Position numbers and translations under genes: made by a program. A stretch of 64,000 bases of DNA from an uncultured Odoribacter sp. (GTDB lineage: Bacteria; Bacteroidota; Bacteroidia; Bacteroidales; Marinifilaceae), in NCBI GenBank assembly GCA_944321165.1, contig CALUKE010000001.1, forward strand, positions 310,001-374,000. The letters run 5' to 3'. The notes beneath the pieces are model-generated. The model was given only the letters and a program-made list of their open reading frames with translations, ran no database searches and was not told the DNA's origin. Shown one piece after another: positions 27,167 to 37,179 of the stretch; positions within the stretch are counted from its first letter, which is position 1; each line of letters begins with the position of its first letter.

Positions 27167-27192
27167 GAGATAAACGATCAATCGTTTATCTC
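27167..27192. terminator. Bidirectional terminator hairpin between glsB-like gene and pdxA
   Basis: A perfect 12-bp inverted repeat, GAGATAAACGAT (27167-27178) and ATCGTTTATCTC (27181-27192), sits between the converging genes and covers the pdxA stop codon. T-rich sequence follows on the plus strand. Confidence 0.7.
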
Positions 27193-28275
27193 TTCTTCTA
27201 CTCCGGCAATTTGTTCTACATTCAAATCGCTTTCATTGCTGTTCGAAGCAATATCGTAATGTTTCAGCGGATTCTGGGTCAATTCTCGATTCAGTTGCCG
27301 GTTGTGATACACATCAATAGCCAGATACAAGGCATTCCGCAAAGCAGATTCATCCGCCACTCCCTGTCCGGTAATATCATATGCCACTCCATGGACCGTT
27401 GAGGTATAAACGATCGGCAAACCGGCCATCAATACAGCTCCCTCATTGCCTTCAATCGCCTTGAACGGAATCATTCCCTGGTCATGATACAAAGCCAGAA
27501 TTACATCAAACTTCTCGTATTCAAGACCGCTGAACAGCGCATCCGGCGCATAAGGTCCCAGTGCCATGATTCCATTATCACGGGCTTTCTCCATAGCCGG
27601 AACAATGATGTTCTTCTCCTCTTCTCCATACATACCGTGTTCTCCTGCATGAGGATTCAGACCCAAAACGGCAATTCGGGGTTGCCGGATGACAAAATCT
27701 TTCTTCAGACAAGCATCCAGCAGCTTCAACTTGTAAAATATATTATTGACGGTCATGTTGGGCACAATCTCCCGAAAAGGCAAATGATTGGTTACAAATC
27801 CCATTTTCATTTTCCCGCCCACCAACAAAGGCATTACATTACGCACCTGATAACGCTCACTGAAAAAGGCAGGACAACTGACTGCCGGCTGAAAGGAATT
27901 ACATCCCTGCGGAGCCCCGACCAACACATCGATCTCATTCCGGTCCAAGGCATCCAAAGCGACCTTCAACGCATGCATAGCCGCCTGATCAGACTCTTTG
28001 GTTTCCTGCCCGAAATCCACCTTGATCGCATCATCTACACAATTAATGATATTGCAGCGCTTCGGATTGGCATCCTGCGCCCGCTGAATACTATTCAAAC
28101 TAAAATTTTCTATATTTAAACTCTTCCGATGATAAGCAGCTACCTTGGAAGAACCGAACAATACCGGCGTACATACTTCGCAGATTTTATTCTCTGCCAT
28201 CATTTTAATCAACAACTCGTAACTGATGCCATTGACATCACCCTGAGTTAATCCTACAATCAGTCTATTATCCAT
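27178..28275 (-). CDS. pdxA: 4-hydroxythreonine-4-phosphate dehydrogenase
   Basis: 365 residues, a little longer than the usual 330 because of inserts and an acidic tail. It oxidises 4-phosphohydroxy-threonine in the DXP-dependent route to pyridoxal phosphate. Recognisable blocks are GLTQGDVNGISYELLIK at the start, GFVTNHLPFREI, GLNPHAGEHGMYG and YHDQGMIPFK (metal-binding histidines), and VHGVAYDITGQGVADE near the end. No other pyridoxine gene is next to it. The stop codon lies inside the terminator hairpin. Confidence 0.94.
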   Translation of the reverse strand: MDNRLIVGLTQGDVNGISYELLIKMMAENKICEVCTPVLFGSSKVAAYHRKSLNIENFSLNSIQRAQDANPKRCNIINCVDDAIKVDFGQETKESDQAAMHALKVALDALDRNEIDVLVGAPQGCNSFQPAVSCPAFFSERYQVRNVMPLLVGGKMKMGFVTNHLPFREIVPNMTVNNIFYKLKLLDACLKKDFVIRQPRIAVLGLNPHAGEHGMYGEEEKNIIVPAMEKARDNGIMALGPYAPDALFSGLEYEKFDVILALYHDQGMIPFKAIEGNEGAVLMAGLPIVYTSTVHGVAYDITGQGVADESALRNALYLAIDVYHNRQLNRELTQNPLKHYDIASNSNESDLNVEQIAGVEEEIND

Positions 28276-28348
28276 AAAATACCATATTTGTACGGAAACA
28301 AAGATAGGGATAAAAGCCGAAATTGAGAAATTTGGATCCCTCCAATTA

Positions 28349-29260
28349 TTATGAAATCAGTGAAGAATTGACTGTTTTACGATACTCCAGGGGAGATACG
28401 CCTGCCTGCTTTTTAAAAAATTTGCAGAAAGAAGACTGATCGGCAAAATTCAGCTCGGCAGCAATCTGTTGAATCGAAAGTCCCGATATCGCCAGCAGAT
28501 TGCGCGATTCACTGTACAACATTTCACCAATAAAATCATTGACTGTTTTTCCGGTCTGCTTTTTGACGATCAAAGTGAGATATTGCGGAGTCATATGCAA
28601 CGCGTCAGCATAAAACGGCACCAAATGTTCGGTCTTGAAATACATCATCAACAAGGAAATAAACTTTCGTAAAATTTCATTGTAACGACTGTTTCCACCC
28701 TTCATTTCAGGAAAATCCGAAACTTTTCTGTCCCATATATGGTCCGTCTCAAGATAAAAACGGGAAAGCGCATTTTGTATCATCTCCAGGTAATAGAGAT
28801 GTTCCCGACGCAACAGCTGATTCCGGATATCGAATATACCGGTCTCCAGCAATTGCCGTTCCTCTTCGGAAACAACAATCAACGGACAACGGTATCGGGT
28901 CATTCCCCGTGCAATGTGATGCTGAATATCAGGTGAAGCCATTCTATCCACAAATCTCTTGTTTACACATAAAAACAGGCACTGATAATCCTCACTCACC
29001 TGACTGAAACAGGTCTGATGCAAAGGCGACATCATGCACAAAACATTGCGAAACACATCGTATTCCTCTGCATCGATCCACAACCGGGCCTTCCCCGACA
29101 AGACGAGCATATATGAAAACGCATTGACACGCACCGGTTTCCCGTCATATATCACAAAATCCCGGCCTTTTTCGGAAAGGAATACAGCCAGTTCTCCCTG
29201 ATAAGACCACCCGATCTTATTGGAAAGCATCTCCTGTATATTCAGAATATTATATCGCAC
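28349..29260 (-). CDS. AraC-family regulator of the MFS efflux operon
   Basis: 303 residues. The C-terminal DNA-binding part has two helix-turn-helix motifs: ALHMTPQYLTLIVKKQTGKT, then LSIQQIAAELNFADQSSFCK followed by KKQAGVSPLEYR. The N-terminal half has the cupin-like ligand pocket features (LSGKARLWIDAEEYDVF). It is encoded 83 bp after the MFS gene of the TolC-HlyD-MFS operon on the same strand, so it is likely to be the local regulator (inference). The DQSSF(G/C)KFFKK segment is shared with the other AraC protein at 3182-4084. Confidence 0.92.
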   Translation of the reverse strand: MRYNILNIQEMLSNKIGWSYQGELAVFLSEKGRDFVIYDGKPVRVNAFSYMLVLSGKARLWIDAEEYDVFRNVLCMMSPLHQTCFSQVSEDYQCLFLCVNKRFVDRMASPDIQHHIARGMTRYRCPLIVVSEEERQLLETGIFDIRNQLLRREHLYYLEMIQNALSRFYLETDHIWDRKVSDFPEMKGGNSRYNEILRKFISLLMMYFKTEHLVPFYADALHMTPQYLTLIVKKQTGKTVNDFIGEMLYSESRNLLAISGLSIQQIAAELNFADQSSFCKFFKKQAGVSPLEYRKTVNSSLIS

Positions 29261-29343
29261 AACCGAGACAAATTAAACTTCTCCAAGCGAACTTACAGAA
29301 AATTATGCAAAAAGTGCTCTCTTTCCTGTAAGAATTTATCCGG

Positions 29344-30945
29344 TCAACGATTCACAACACTCTTCCAAAGCATCGGCAATTCCCGTTTCATGATTTGTTT
29401 CAGGTGGCGCATGCCAGGCAATCGACTGATATTTCTGACAGTAATAAACCGATAGGCCAATATTACCAGTAAAACGACCACTCCACCCCAACAGGTCCAC
29501 CCATAAATTTCTTTTAAAGAAACCAACAAGGACTGTTGCATCAGTTCCCCATAGATTCCTGAAAACGGTATCTCCGAAAAAGCTCTATTTACCGGATCAA
29601 GCGTTATCGAAAGCAATTGCGTATTTTTAGTCAAAGAATACTGTAGCATCCGCTCCATAATCGCACCACCCATCACCGATCCGAAACCGGTACGCACAAA
29701 CCCCATAATGGACAATACATGAAAAAAATGCTGAAACGGTACAATACTTGACACATAAACAGTCAGTGATATATACAAAATAATATATCCCGCCCCCCGC
29801 AACATGGCTGGCAAATAAAGCCATTCGATATTCATGCGGGGATCAATGACAAAATACATGAAAAACTGATAGGCGACAATCAAGGCAAAGCCCACAAAAA
29901 TCGGAGTTCTGAATCCCCCGTGCCAATGAACATGCCAAGCATAAGTCAATACACAACCGAGAACAGTTCCTCCCAAATTCCACCAGTTCAAGGATATGTT
30001 GTTCAGAACATCGTACTTTAATATACTCCCGGTATATATATTCTGCAATACGGTGGGGGTTGACAAAAATATGCACAACAACAGGAATAACAATAGCAGA
30101 GATCCCAGATTCCGATACAGAAACGCCTCTTTCGGAAGATACGGATGACGCCAAGTAAACATACGATACAAACTCAAAAGCAAAGAAATCACGAGAAAGA
30201 AGACTCCGGTCCAGATGTAAGAAGAATCAAACCAATCATAAAACTTTCCATATTCAAGAACAAATATAACCGACAACAAAAATATCGCCCACAAGATACC
30301 GCCGATCCAGTCTATACCAAAAAGCGGCAAAGGCCGCATAAAACGGAAATCACGCAAAATCAGGACAGCACACAACCACACCACAAGCAACAGGGCAACA
30401 ATAAACAGATGCATATAATGCCAATTCATCCAATACCCCAAATATACGGTCACCAGTCCGGAAAGCTGAATACTTCCCAATACAATCAGATATACTACCG
30501 GGAAAAACACTCCAAAATTCCGGGTCGGCGTAATACTGAGTTGGACATTGGAAAGACATTCAAAGGTACCCCACATACGCAAAGCTCCTGCAACAAAACA
30601 AGTGATCACCAAAAGCGGTAGAGAAGCCGTATGTATGGTTATGAGGTTACACAAAATCAGCAACGGACAAATGCATATCAGAATCGAGCGGGTCGTAAAA
30701 CGGAATTTCAAACGAAACAATATGGGAAATATCAATGTCATCCCCACAAAAGAGGCGTATCCTGCCATCATAATATCCTCCTGTTTCAAAGCAAGTGAAC
30801 CTACCATCTGAGAAACAGAAGAGAGATAAATTCCCCCACTGAACTGAAATATCAGTGCAAACAGCAGACAAAGGCCAACACGGATTGTATCGGGAACAAA
30901 ATCCCTGAACATCATGATACGTTTTGGAATATTGGGTCCAGACAT
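29344..30945 (-). CDS. 14-TM MFS transporter of a tripartite efflux operon (EmrB-like)
   Basis: 533 residues with about 14 hydrophobic segments. The size and the gene order TolC-HlyD-MFS point to the DHA2/EmrB type of drug exporter, although primary-sequence motifs are weak: the loop after helix 2 reads LRFKFTTRS-like and lacks a clean motif A. It works with the periplasmic adaptor (30958-31992) and the outer-membrane channel (32026-33336). It begins 12 bp after the adaptor gene. The diverged sequence is typical of the Bacteroidales version. Substrate unknown. Confidence 0.85.
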   Translation of the reverse strand: MSGPNIPKRIMMFRDFVPDTIRVGLCLLFALIFQFSGGIYLSSVSQMVGSLALKQEDIMMAGYASFVGMTLIFPILFRLKFRFTTRSILICICPLLILCNLITIHTASLPLLVITCFVAGALRMWGTFECLSNVQLSITPTRNFGVFFPVVYLIVLGSIQLSGLVTVYLGYWMNWHYMHLFIVALLLVVWLCAVLILRDFRFMRPLPLFGIDWIGGILWAIFLLSVIFVLEYGKFYDWFDSSYIWTGVFFLVISLLLSLYRMFTWRHPYLPKEAFLYRNLGSLLLLFLLLCIFLSTPTVLQNIYTGSILKYDVLNNISLNWWNLGGTVLGCVLTYAWHVHWHGGFRTPIFVGFALIVAYQFFMYFVIDPRMNIEWLYLPAMLRGAGYIILYISLTVYVSSIVPFQHFFHVLSIMGFVRTGFGSVMGGAIMERMLQYSLTKNTQLLSITLDPVNRAFSEIPFSGIYGELMQQSLLVSLKEIYGWTCWGGVVVLLVILAYRFITVRNISRLPGMRHLKQIMKRELPMLWKSVVNR

Positions 30946-30957
30946 ACCAGCAAATCA

Positions 30958-31992
30958 TTAATAATTAACCCTACATTCCACATTCATTCCGGCACGGAGA
31001 CGCTCCATCTGTTCCGGTTCATTACGAGCAGAGAACGCTATCTTTACCGGAATCCTCTGTTCCACCTTCACAAAGTTACCGGCTGAATTGTCTTGCGGAA
31101 TAAGGGAATAAGAAGCTCCTGTCGCTGTGGAAATCGCTTGAACATATCCTTCGAAAGTTACCCCCGGAATGGCATCGACACTTATTCTAACCACCTGTCC
31201 TTCATTTATATGTGCAATTTGTCTCTCCTTATAATTGGCCACGACCCATTTCTCGGCAGCATCAACCAATGTCACCAAAGTTTGTCCCGGTTGCACCAAC
31301 TCTCCTTCGTGAATATTCTTGCGTCCGGTAACACCGTCCACTGCAGCCACAATCACGGTGTACGAAAGATTCAGTCGTGCCAGATCGAGAGCCGCTTCAG
31401 CTAATCTGATATTGGCCTCGTTCTGTTCCAAGCGTTGTGTCTGTTCCTGCTTAACAAGAGTCGCCGATTTTTTCTGACGAGAAATTTGCTCAAACTTGGC
31501 CCGAGCCGCTTCGTATTCAGTTTTCACTCGGTCAAATTGCTGAAGTGTCACCGCCGCATTTTCCAATAATTTCTGATAACGGAGATACTCCTTTTCTGCA
31601 TTCTGCAAACGTACCTGTGCCTCTTCAATTCCAGCATCCGCCACGGAGATATTACTTTGAGTCGTATGGATCGTCGTATACATCACATCTTTTCCGGCAA
31701 GGGCATTCTGATAGTTGGCTTCAGCCTGTGCCACTTGCAACCGATATTCGGCATCTTCAATCACCAATAAGGTATCACCTTTGTGTACCCACTGATATTC
31801 ATCAAAATAGATTTTTTTGATAAATCCCAGAACCCGCGTATTTACCGGTACAAGATGCTGTTTCACCTGTGCGTTATCGGTATATTCGACAGTTCCTCCA
31901 TGAATAAAGTGACTGCCCACCCAGATCAGACCACTCAAAATAATTATGACCAGAACTACATTCTGAATCATTCTTCTTTTCATTACGTTCAT
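30958..31992 (-). CDS. HlyD-family membrane fusion protein (EmrA-like)
   Basis: 344 residues. One N-terminal membrane helix (VVLVIIILSGLIWVGSHFI) anchors it. It is followed by the biotinyl-lipoyl half-motif VLGFIKKIYFDEYQWVHKGD, a long coiled-coil hairpin (about 85-205), the second half (YTVIVAAVDGVTGRKNIHEG), and a beta-barrel domain with RISVDAIPG. This is the EmrA type of adaptor linking an MFS exporter to a TolC channel. Spacing is 33 bp to the upstream channel gene and 12 bp to the MFS gene. Alternative start: the ATG three codons downstream. Confidence 0.92.
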   Translation of the reverse strand: MNVMKRRMIQNVVLVIIILSGLIWVGSHFIHGGTVEYTDNAQVKQHLVPVNTRVLGFIKKIYFDEYQWVHKGDTLLVIEDAEYRLQVAQAEANYQNALAGKDVMYTTIHTTQSNISVADAGIEEAQVRLQNAEKEYLRYQKLLENAAVTLQQFDRVKTEYEAARAKFEQISRQKKSATLVKQEQTQRLEQNEANIRLAEAALDLARLNLSYTVIVAAVDGVTGRKNIHEGELVQPGQTLVTLVDAAEKWVVANYKERQIAHINEGQVVRISVDAIPGVTFEGYVQAISTATGASYSLIPQDNSAGNFVKVEQRIPVKIAFSARNEPEQMERLRAGMNVECRVNY

Positions 31993-32025
31993 TATTTTAT
32001 TCTTTATTTGATATTTCCTGTTTGT

Positions 32026-33336
32026 TTACAAATCACCGGCAGTTTTCCGAAGCAGATAATACTGATAAACGATATCCATACGGGCATTAAGCAATTCCAA
32101 TTCACTACTGAGCAAAATATTGCTCGCATCAAGCATATCCGTCACCAGCGACAATCCGTTCAGATAACGTTGATGCACCACCTCATAATTTTCATGTGCC
32201 AACTGAACACTTTTTTTCTTCGTATCCAATCGGGTAAAAGCCTCACGCCAGGAGATGAAAGCGGCATGAACCGCATTCGACAAGTTTTCTTCTGTCAATT
32301 TCAGCTCCGACTGATTGCGCTGTGTTGCCAATCTCGCCTGTTTCAGTTTCTTATTGGTTTTAAACAAAGCGTCCAAACGATAAGAAAACCCCATACCCAC
32401 ATACCAATAACTGAAATTATTATTGATCGGTGGCACCTCTATCAAAATCGGTCCATCCAGATTATATGACAAAGTAAGTCCTATTTTCGGACGACGCTCT
32501 GTCTGCAGTAATTCCTCCTGTTTACGTTTCATCTTTATTCCCAATCCAGCCAATTGCAGCAAAGGGGCTTCGTTTTTCTTTTCCTGCCAAAACAACTCCG
32601 AATAATCCGGATTCATTGGAATGGTCAAGATAGCCGTATCAGGTACAATGCTCACCGATTCGTCCAAACCAATTGTTGTAACAAGCTGTCTATTGAGCAC
32701 ACTGATACGATTTTTCGTACTGGTCAATCCCAGTTCGAGATCTTGCAAGCGAAACTCATAGCGTGTAATATCGCTTTTCAAGGCTGTTCCCTGATCATAA
32801 GCAGCATTCATCTCCTGAAGCAACATTTGGGTCTGCTTGATGTTTTTCTCATAAATTTGGACCTGATTTCTAAGTTGAAAAAGATCCAGATAATATCCGA
32901 GCAGCAAAAAGCGTATATCCTGACGATTATGGAGTGCTTCGAGCTCAGATACTTGTTGTTGCAATTCACTCATTTCCACCTCTCTCTGCACCGCACCACC
33001 GGCATACACCACCTGAGAAGCTTTAAAAGCAAAATTATTACCGAAATGCGGCATCGGTGCCCGCTGCCAATCTGTAAAATCCCGGTCGGACATATGTCCG
33101 TCTCCGATATAGCTGAAAGCAATACTGGCTTCCAATACAGGAAAGCGATCATTTTTAGCAACCTTCACCCCTTGCTCGGCTTCTTTCATGCCTATGGCAT
33201 AAGCATGTATGCTTTTGCTGTTTTTTTCCGCCAGCCGAAACATTTCATCTATGGAAAGCATCCGCTCCTGTGCAAATCCGGGAAAAAATCCGATAATCCC
33301 CAAAAACAGAAATAATACAATTCGTTTAATACTCAT
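32026..33336 (-). CDS. TolC-family outer-membrane efflux protein
   Basis: 436 residues with a signal peptide ending at GFAQE, without lipobox. Two homologous halves with long helices and inserted beta strands, as in TolC. It leads the three-gene efflux operon (TolC, HlyD, MFS) on this strand. Upstream, AATTTTGC at about 33388-33395 resembles a -7 box but starts GA instead of TA, so the promoter is uncertain. The 339-bp divergent spacer to glpK contains the regulatory region of both units. Confidence 0.92.
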   Translation of the reverse strand: MSIKRIVLFLFLGIIGFFPGFAQERMLSIDEMFRLAEKNSKSIHAYAIGMKEAEQGVKVAKNDRFPVLEASIAFSYIGDGHMSDRDFTDWQRAPMPHFGNNFAFKASQVVYAGGAVQREVEMSELQQQVSELEALHNRQDIRFLLLGYYLDLFQLRNQVQIYEKNIKQTQMLLQEMNAAYDQGTALKSDITRYEFRLQDLELGLTSTKNRISVLNRQLVTTIGLDESVSIVPDTAILTIPMNPDYSELFWQEKKNEAPLLQLAGLGIKMKRKQEELLQTERRPKIGLTLSYNLDGPILIEVPPINNNFSYWYVGMGFSYRLDALFKTNKKLKQARLATQRNQSELKLTEENLSNAVHAAFISWREAFTRLDTKKKSVQLAHENYEVVHQRYLNGLSLVTDMLDASNILLSSELELLNARMDIVYQYYLLRKTAGDL

Positions 33337-33675
33337 TTTTGCTGTCTATTGTTTAACGGTGCAAAATTCCTGAAAAAATGGTAAACAAAGAATGAACGAA
33401 AACATATAGAATTTGTCTTTTTTGAAACTAATCTCTTTACCGTTTCTCATCGGATAAATTATAAAAAAGAAAATATTCAATCATAAATAAATGTTGAATA
33501 AACTGTCACACCTCTAATAAATCCTTTTACCAAGTGAAATAGAATAGAAATCATTTCATTTCCTAGAAAAAGTTTCTATATTTGCTTGTAGTTAAATATA
33601 ATTTTACACGATATTGTATTTTTCTATTCTTTCCAAACAGACAATTACACTAAAACGAAATAAATTATATTCACG
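33337..33675. other. Divergent intergenic region between efflux operon and glpK
   Basis: No gene seen. It holds the glpK promoter (33554-33584). An inverted repeat TATTCAA/TTGAATA (33474-33480 and 33494-33500) could be a regulator site for either direction. The rest is AT-rich without other structure. Confidence 0.6.
33554..33584 (+). promoter_or_regulatory. Promoter of glpK-glpF
   Basis: TTTC (33554-33557), 19 bp, TATATTTG (33577-33584). One mismatch in the -33 box. The predicted leader is about 85 bases. Confidence 0.65.
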
Positions 33676-35172
33676 ATGAAACAATACATGCTAGCACTCG
33701 ACCAAGGAACAAGTAGTTCTCGCGCAATTGTTTTCGACGAAAAGGGTAAAACATGTGCCGTCGCTCAAAAAGAATTCCGACAAATCTTTCCACAATCCGG
33801 TTGGGTAGAACATGATCCGCATGAAATCTGGTCCTCTCAGGCTTCTGTCATTGCCGAAGCCATAACCACCATGGATATCAATGGATTAAACATTGCCGGA
33901 ATAGGTATAACAAACCAGCGAGAAACAACCATTGTTTGGGACACTGAAACAGAAGAACCTGTATACAATGCGATAGTATGGCAAGATCGCCGTACATCGA
34001 ACTACTGCGACGAACTAAAAAAGCAGGGACTTACAGACATGATCCGTCAAAAAACAGGACTGATCATCGATGCCTATTTCAGTGCAACAAAGATAAAATG
34101 GATCCTCGACAACGTTCCGGACGCCCGCAAACGGGCAGAGAAAGGGAAACTCATGTTTGGAACGGTAGATACCTGGCTTATATGGCGCCTAACTCGCGGA
34201 GAAGTCCATGTAACCGATGTAAGTAACGCCTCTCGGACAATGCTCTTCAACATCAATACCCTGGAATGGGACCAGGAACTCCTCGATCTATTCAACATCC
34301 CACGTTCCATGATGCCCGAAGTCAAATCATCGAGTGAGGTCTATGGACATACGAAAACGACTATATTCGCCCATAAAGTTCCCATCTCCGGAATTGCAGG
34401 CGACCAACAGGCAGCCCTCTTCGGACAAATGTGTACGGAACCTGGCATGGTTAAAAACACGTATGGCACAGGATGTTTCCTACTCATGAACAGTGGAGAA
34501 AAACCCATATTGTCAAAAAATAATCTTATCACCACCATTGCCTGGAAAATTGGTGAAAAAATAAATTATGCCCTGGAAGGAAGCATCTTTGTCGGCGGTT
34601 CCGTCGTACAGTGGCTGCGCGACGGACTCGGTGTGATCAATTCCTCATCGGAAATAGAAGAACTTGCCTCTCGTGTCCCCGATACCAACGGTGTGTACTT
34701 TGTTCCGGCTCTCACCGGCCTCGGAGCCCCCTGGTGGGATCAGTATGCGCGCGGCACCATTACCGGTATCAGCCGTGGAACGACTACCGCACACATTGCC
34801 CGGGCAGCCTTGGAAGGTATTGCATTCCAAACGATGGATATTACAGCAGCCATGTCTCGTGATGCCGGTATACCCCTCAAAGAACTGAAAGTCGACGGAG
34901 GAGCCTCACGCAACAACCTGTTGATGCAATTTCAGGCCGACATCCTCGAAACGAAAGTCATCCGCCCCAAAATTGTGGAAACAACCGCCATGGGGGCTGC
35001 CTACCTCGCCGGTCTTGCCGTAGGCTATTGGTCAAATATCGAAGAAATCCGCAGACAATGGCAAATCGATCAAATCTTTGAGCCCTCTTGGAAAGAAGAA
35101 AAAGTCCAGGCTGCCAGAGAAGGATGGCAAGACGCCGTCAAACGCACATTGCACGACTATACTCAGAAATGA
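33676..35172 (+). CDS. glpK: Glycerol kinase
   Basis: 498 residues, the standard length. Phosphorylates glycerol to glycerol-3-phosphate. The FGGY-family start [15 protein letters not shown], the glycerol-binding region QRETTIVWD and [19 protein letters not shown], and the ATP-site [12 protein letters not shown] are all clear. It heads an operon with the glycerol channel 25 bp downstream. No glycerol-3-phosphate dehydrogenase gene is in the window, so onward metabolism is encoded elsewhere. Confidence 0.96.
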   Translation: MKQYMLALDQGTSSSRAIVFDEKGKTCAVAQKEFRQIFPQSGWVEHDPHEIWSSQASVIAEAITTMDINGLNIAGIGITNQRETTIVWDTETEEPVYNAIVWQDRRTSNYCDELKKQGLTDMIRQKTGLIIDAYFSATKIKWILDNVPDARKRAEKGKLMFGTVDTWLIWRLTRGEVHVTDVSNASRTMLFNINTLEWDQELLDLFNIPRSMMPEVKSSSEVYGHTKTTIFAHKVPISGIAGDQQAALFGQMCTEPGMVKNTYGTGCFLLMNSGEKPILSKNNLITTIAWKIGEKINYALEGSIFVGGSVVQWLRDGLGVINSSSEIEELASRVPDTNGVYFVPALTGLGAPWWDQYARGTITGISRGTTTAHIARAALEGIAFQTMDITAAMSRDAGIPLKELKVDGGASRNNLLMQFQADILETKVIRPKIVETTAMGAAYLAGLAVGYWSNIEEIRRQWQIDQIFEPSWKEEKVQAAREGWQDAVKRTLHDYTQK

Positions 35173-35197
35173 TAAAACCACCCAAAACTATCGAGAC

Positions 35198-35935
35198 ATG
35201 GATGAGACTATTTTTACCAAAAGCTTGTTTGAATTCATCGGAACGGCTATACTGGTATTGTTCGGCGATGGAGTTGTCGCATCGAATGTACTAAAAAAAT
35301 CGAAGGGTGAAAACGGAGGATGGGTAGTCATCACAATTGCCTGGGGACTAGCAGTCATGTTGGGAGTGTTTATCTCGGGTCCCTACTCCGGTGCCCATCT
35401 CAATCCGGCCGTCACACTAGGTCTTGCAACAGCAGGTACTTTCAGCTGGAACCTGGTCGTTCCTTACATCATAGCACAGATGCTGGGAGGTTTCACCGGA
35501 GCGATTCTGGTATATTTATACTACAAAGATCACTATGATGCCACCGACGACCCAGCCGCAAAACTGGCCACTTTTTGTACAGCCCCGGCGATCCGCAATT
35601 ATGGACGGAATCTATTTAGTGAAACTGTCGGTACATTCGTACTGGTATTTGTCATTCTAGCCCTTTCCATCGACGGCAATACCTCTGAAGTCGGAATGGG
35701 GGCATTGGGGGCATTCCCGGTTGCCATGCTAATCATTGCTTTGGGCATGTCGCTGGGAGGTACGACGGGATATGCTATCAATCCGGCCCGCGACCTGGCT
35801 CCGAGAATCGCTCATGCCATCCTCCCAATTAAAGGGAAAGGCAGCAACGATTGGAAATATGCCTGGATACCGGTGGTCGGTCCTATTCTCGGAGGTTTTA
35901 TTGCAGCAGCCTTCTATTGCATCATTTACTGCTAA
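35198..35935 (+). CDS. glpF: Glycerol uptake facilitator (aquaglyceroporin)
   Basis: 245 residues from the ATG at 35198, which places translation after the glpK stop. Longer in-frame extension would overlap glpK. Six membrane helices with the two pore loops AHLNPAVTLG and YAINPARDLAPR. The Asp after the second NPA-R marks the glycerol-conducting subgroup rather than water-only channels. It lets glycerol diffuse into the cell, where GlpK traps it. The following gene starts 14 bp after its stop. Confidence 0.95.
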   Translation: MDETIFTKSLFEFIGTAILVLFGDGVVASNVLKKSKGENGGWVVITIAWGLAVMLGVFISGPYSGAHLNPAVTLGLATAGTFSWNLVVPYIIAQMLGGFTGAILVYLYYKDHYDATDDPAAKLATFCTAPAIRNYGRNLFSETVGTFVLVFVILALSIDGNTSEVGMGALGAFPVAMLIIALGMSLGGTTGYAINPARDLAPRIAHAILPIKGKGSNDWKYAWIPVVGPILGGFIAAAFYCIIYC

Positions 35936-35949
35936 TCTATCATAAAAGT

Positions 35950-37134
35950 ATGAAAATAGAATTATCCATCGTATTATGCTTGATGGGAGTCCAGTTTTTT
36001 TCACAAGACATCATTATCAAAAAAAATGGAGAGGAGATACAAGCCAAAGTATCAACCGTTTCTGATGCTAAAATTGAATACAAAAAATGGTCTAATCAGG
36101 AAGGGCCTACTTATTCCATAAACAAACACGAAGTATTCATGATCAAATACATTAATGGCAACAAAGATGTATTCAATAATGATCCACAAACGATCTCTCC
36201 CTCCTCCTCATCCACTCCAGAGGAGAATTCTCTTCCCAATCAATATATACTCAGAGCACCAGCCTCCAACAATACAACTCTCATCCAAAAATACAGTCCA
36301 GAAATACACATAACGACGAAACCTTCTAAAAAAGATTCGAAATGGTTTTTTCCAGTCATGGCAGTGGGAGATTCATCGCTTCTTTCCACTGAAGACCTTG
36401 AAGTATCCATCCTTCCCATCGTGGTATGCAATCAGGATCAAACCGCAACATACCTACTACGTTATTATCTGGCCATCAAAAATAAAACCGATCAGACTAT
36501 ATATATAGACAAGGCCCATACTTTCAGAATATACACAGATGGTTCTTACAAGACCTATTACGATGTGAACCCAAAAACCATCATCCAAGGGGGGAATACT
36601 GGAATAGGAATCAATTTAGGAGGCATTGCCAATGTACTGAATATCGGAGGAATAATGAATACTTTAGCGAATTCTACTACCGTCGAACAATCCGGCCAAA
36701 ATTCTGTGGCAGAGTCCTATTCACAACAGCGTATTCTGGCCATACCACCACATGCGACAGCCCATCTTTCTGAATACAAACAGGCTCATGTAAAAGGCAA
36801 GCATTATGAAAATATATCGGATGCTGAATTTTGGGGATTCTGTTTCCATAATCAAAGAGGAGCCCTCAAAAAAGGAGAATACATTCAGTATACGGAAGAA
36901 ACATCACCTTATGCAAACAAATATTACATTACTTATTCTCGGAATGAAAACTTCTCCTCCTATTCGACTTTAAACTTTAAAATTTATACCCGATACATCA
37001 TCGGAGAATTCTGGTCTTCTTTGTTGAATTATAAAAAAGATGATCTCATCAAAGAAATCCAGCAATACATTCCTGATTTTTGGAAAAATCCGAATATTAT
37101 CATTGGGGAGTGCCACTATATCAGCAAACCGTAA
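35950..37134 (+). CDS. Exported protein of unknown function, third gene after glpK-glpF
   Basis: 394 residues from the ATG at 35950. The start is a short signal-like segment ending near FFSQD. The next 60 residues (DIIIKKNGEEIQAKVSTVSD and then YSINKHEVFMIKYINGNKD) form a beta domain that recurs at the N-terminus of many Bacteroidota exported proteins of unknown role. The middle has a glycine- and asparagine-rich patch (about 215-245). I do not recognise a catalytic motif. It is 14 bp from glpF, so it probably shares the glycerol operon transcript, but nothing indicates a glycerol-related activity. Terminated by the hairpin at 37136. Confidence 0.75.
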   Translation: MKIELSIVLCLMGVQFFSQDIIIKKNGEEIQAKVSTVSDAKIEYKKWSNQEGPTYSINKHEVFMIKYINGNKDVFNNDPQTISPSSSSTPEENSLPNQYILRAPASNNTTLIQKYSPEIHITTKPSKKDSKWFFPVMAVGDSSLLSTEDLEVSILPIVVCNQDQTATYLLRYYLAIKNKTDQTIYIDKAHTFRIYTDGSYKTYYDVNPKTIIQGGNTGIGINLGGIANVLNIGGIMNTLANSTTVEQSGQNSVAESYSQQRILAIPPHATAHLSEYKQAHVKGKHYENISDAEFWGFCFHNQRGALKKGEYIQYTEETSPYANKYYITYSRNENFSSYSTLNFKIYTRYIIGEFWSSLLNYKKDDLIKEIQQYIPDFWKNPNIIIGECHYISKP

Positions 37135-37135
37135 A

Positions 37136-37167
37136 AAAATCCGGAATCAAATGTGATTCCGGATTTT
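37136..37167. terminator. Bidirectional rho-independent terminator
   Basis: AAAATCCGGAATCA (37136-37149), loop AATG, TGATTCCGGATTTT (37154-37167), with T-runs on both strands. It serves the unknown gene (+) and pnp (-). Confidence 0.9.
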
Positions 37168-37179
37168 TATTGTATTTGC

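Noticed and set aside
33337..33675. Riboswitch in the glpK leader
   Set aside because: The 85-base leader shows no conserved aptamer core or terminator hairpin.
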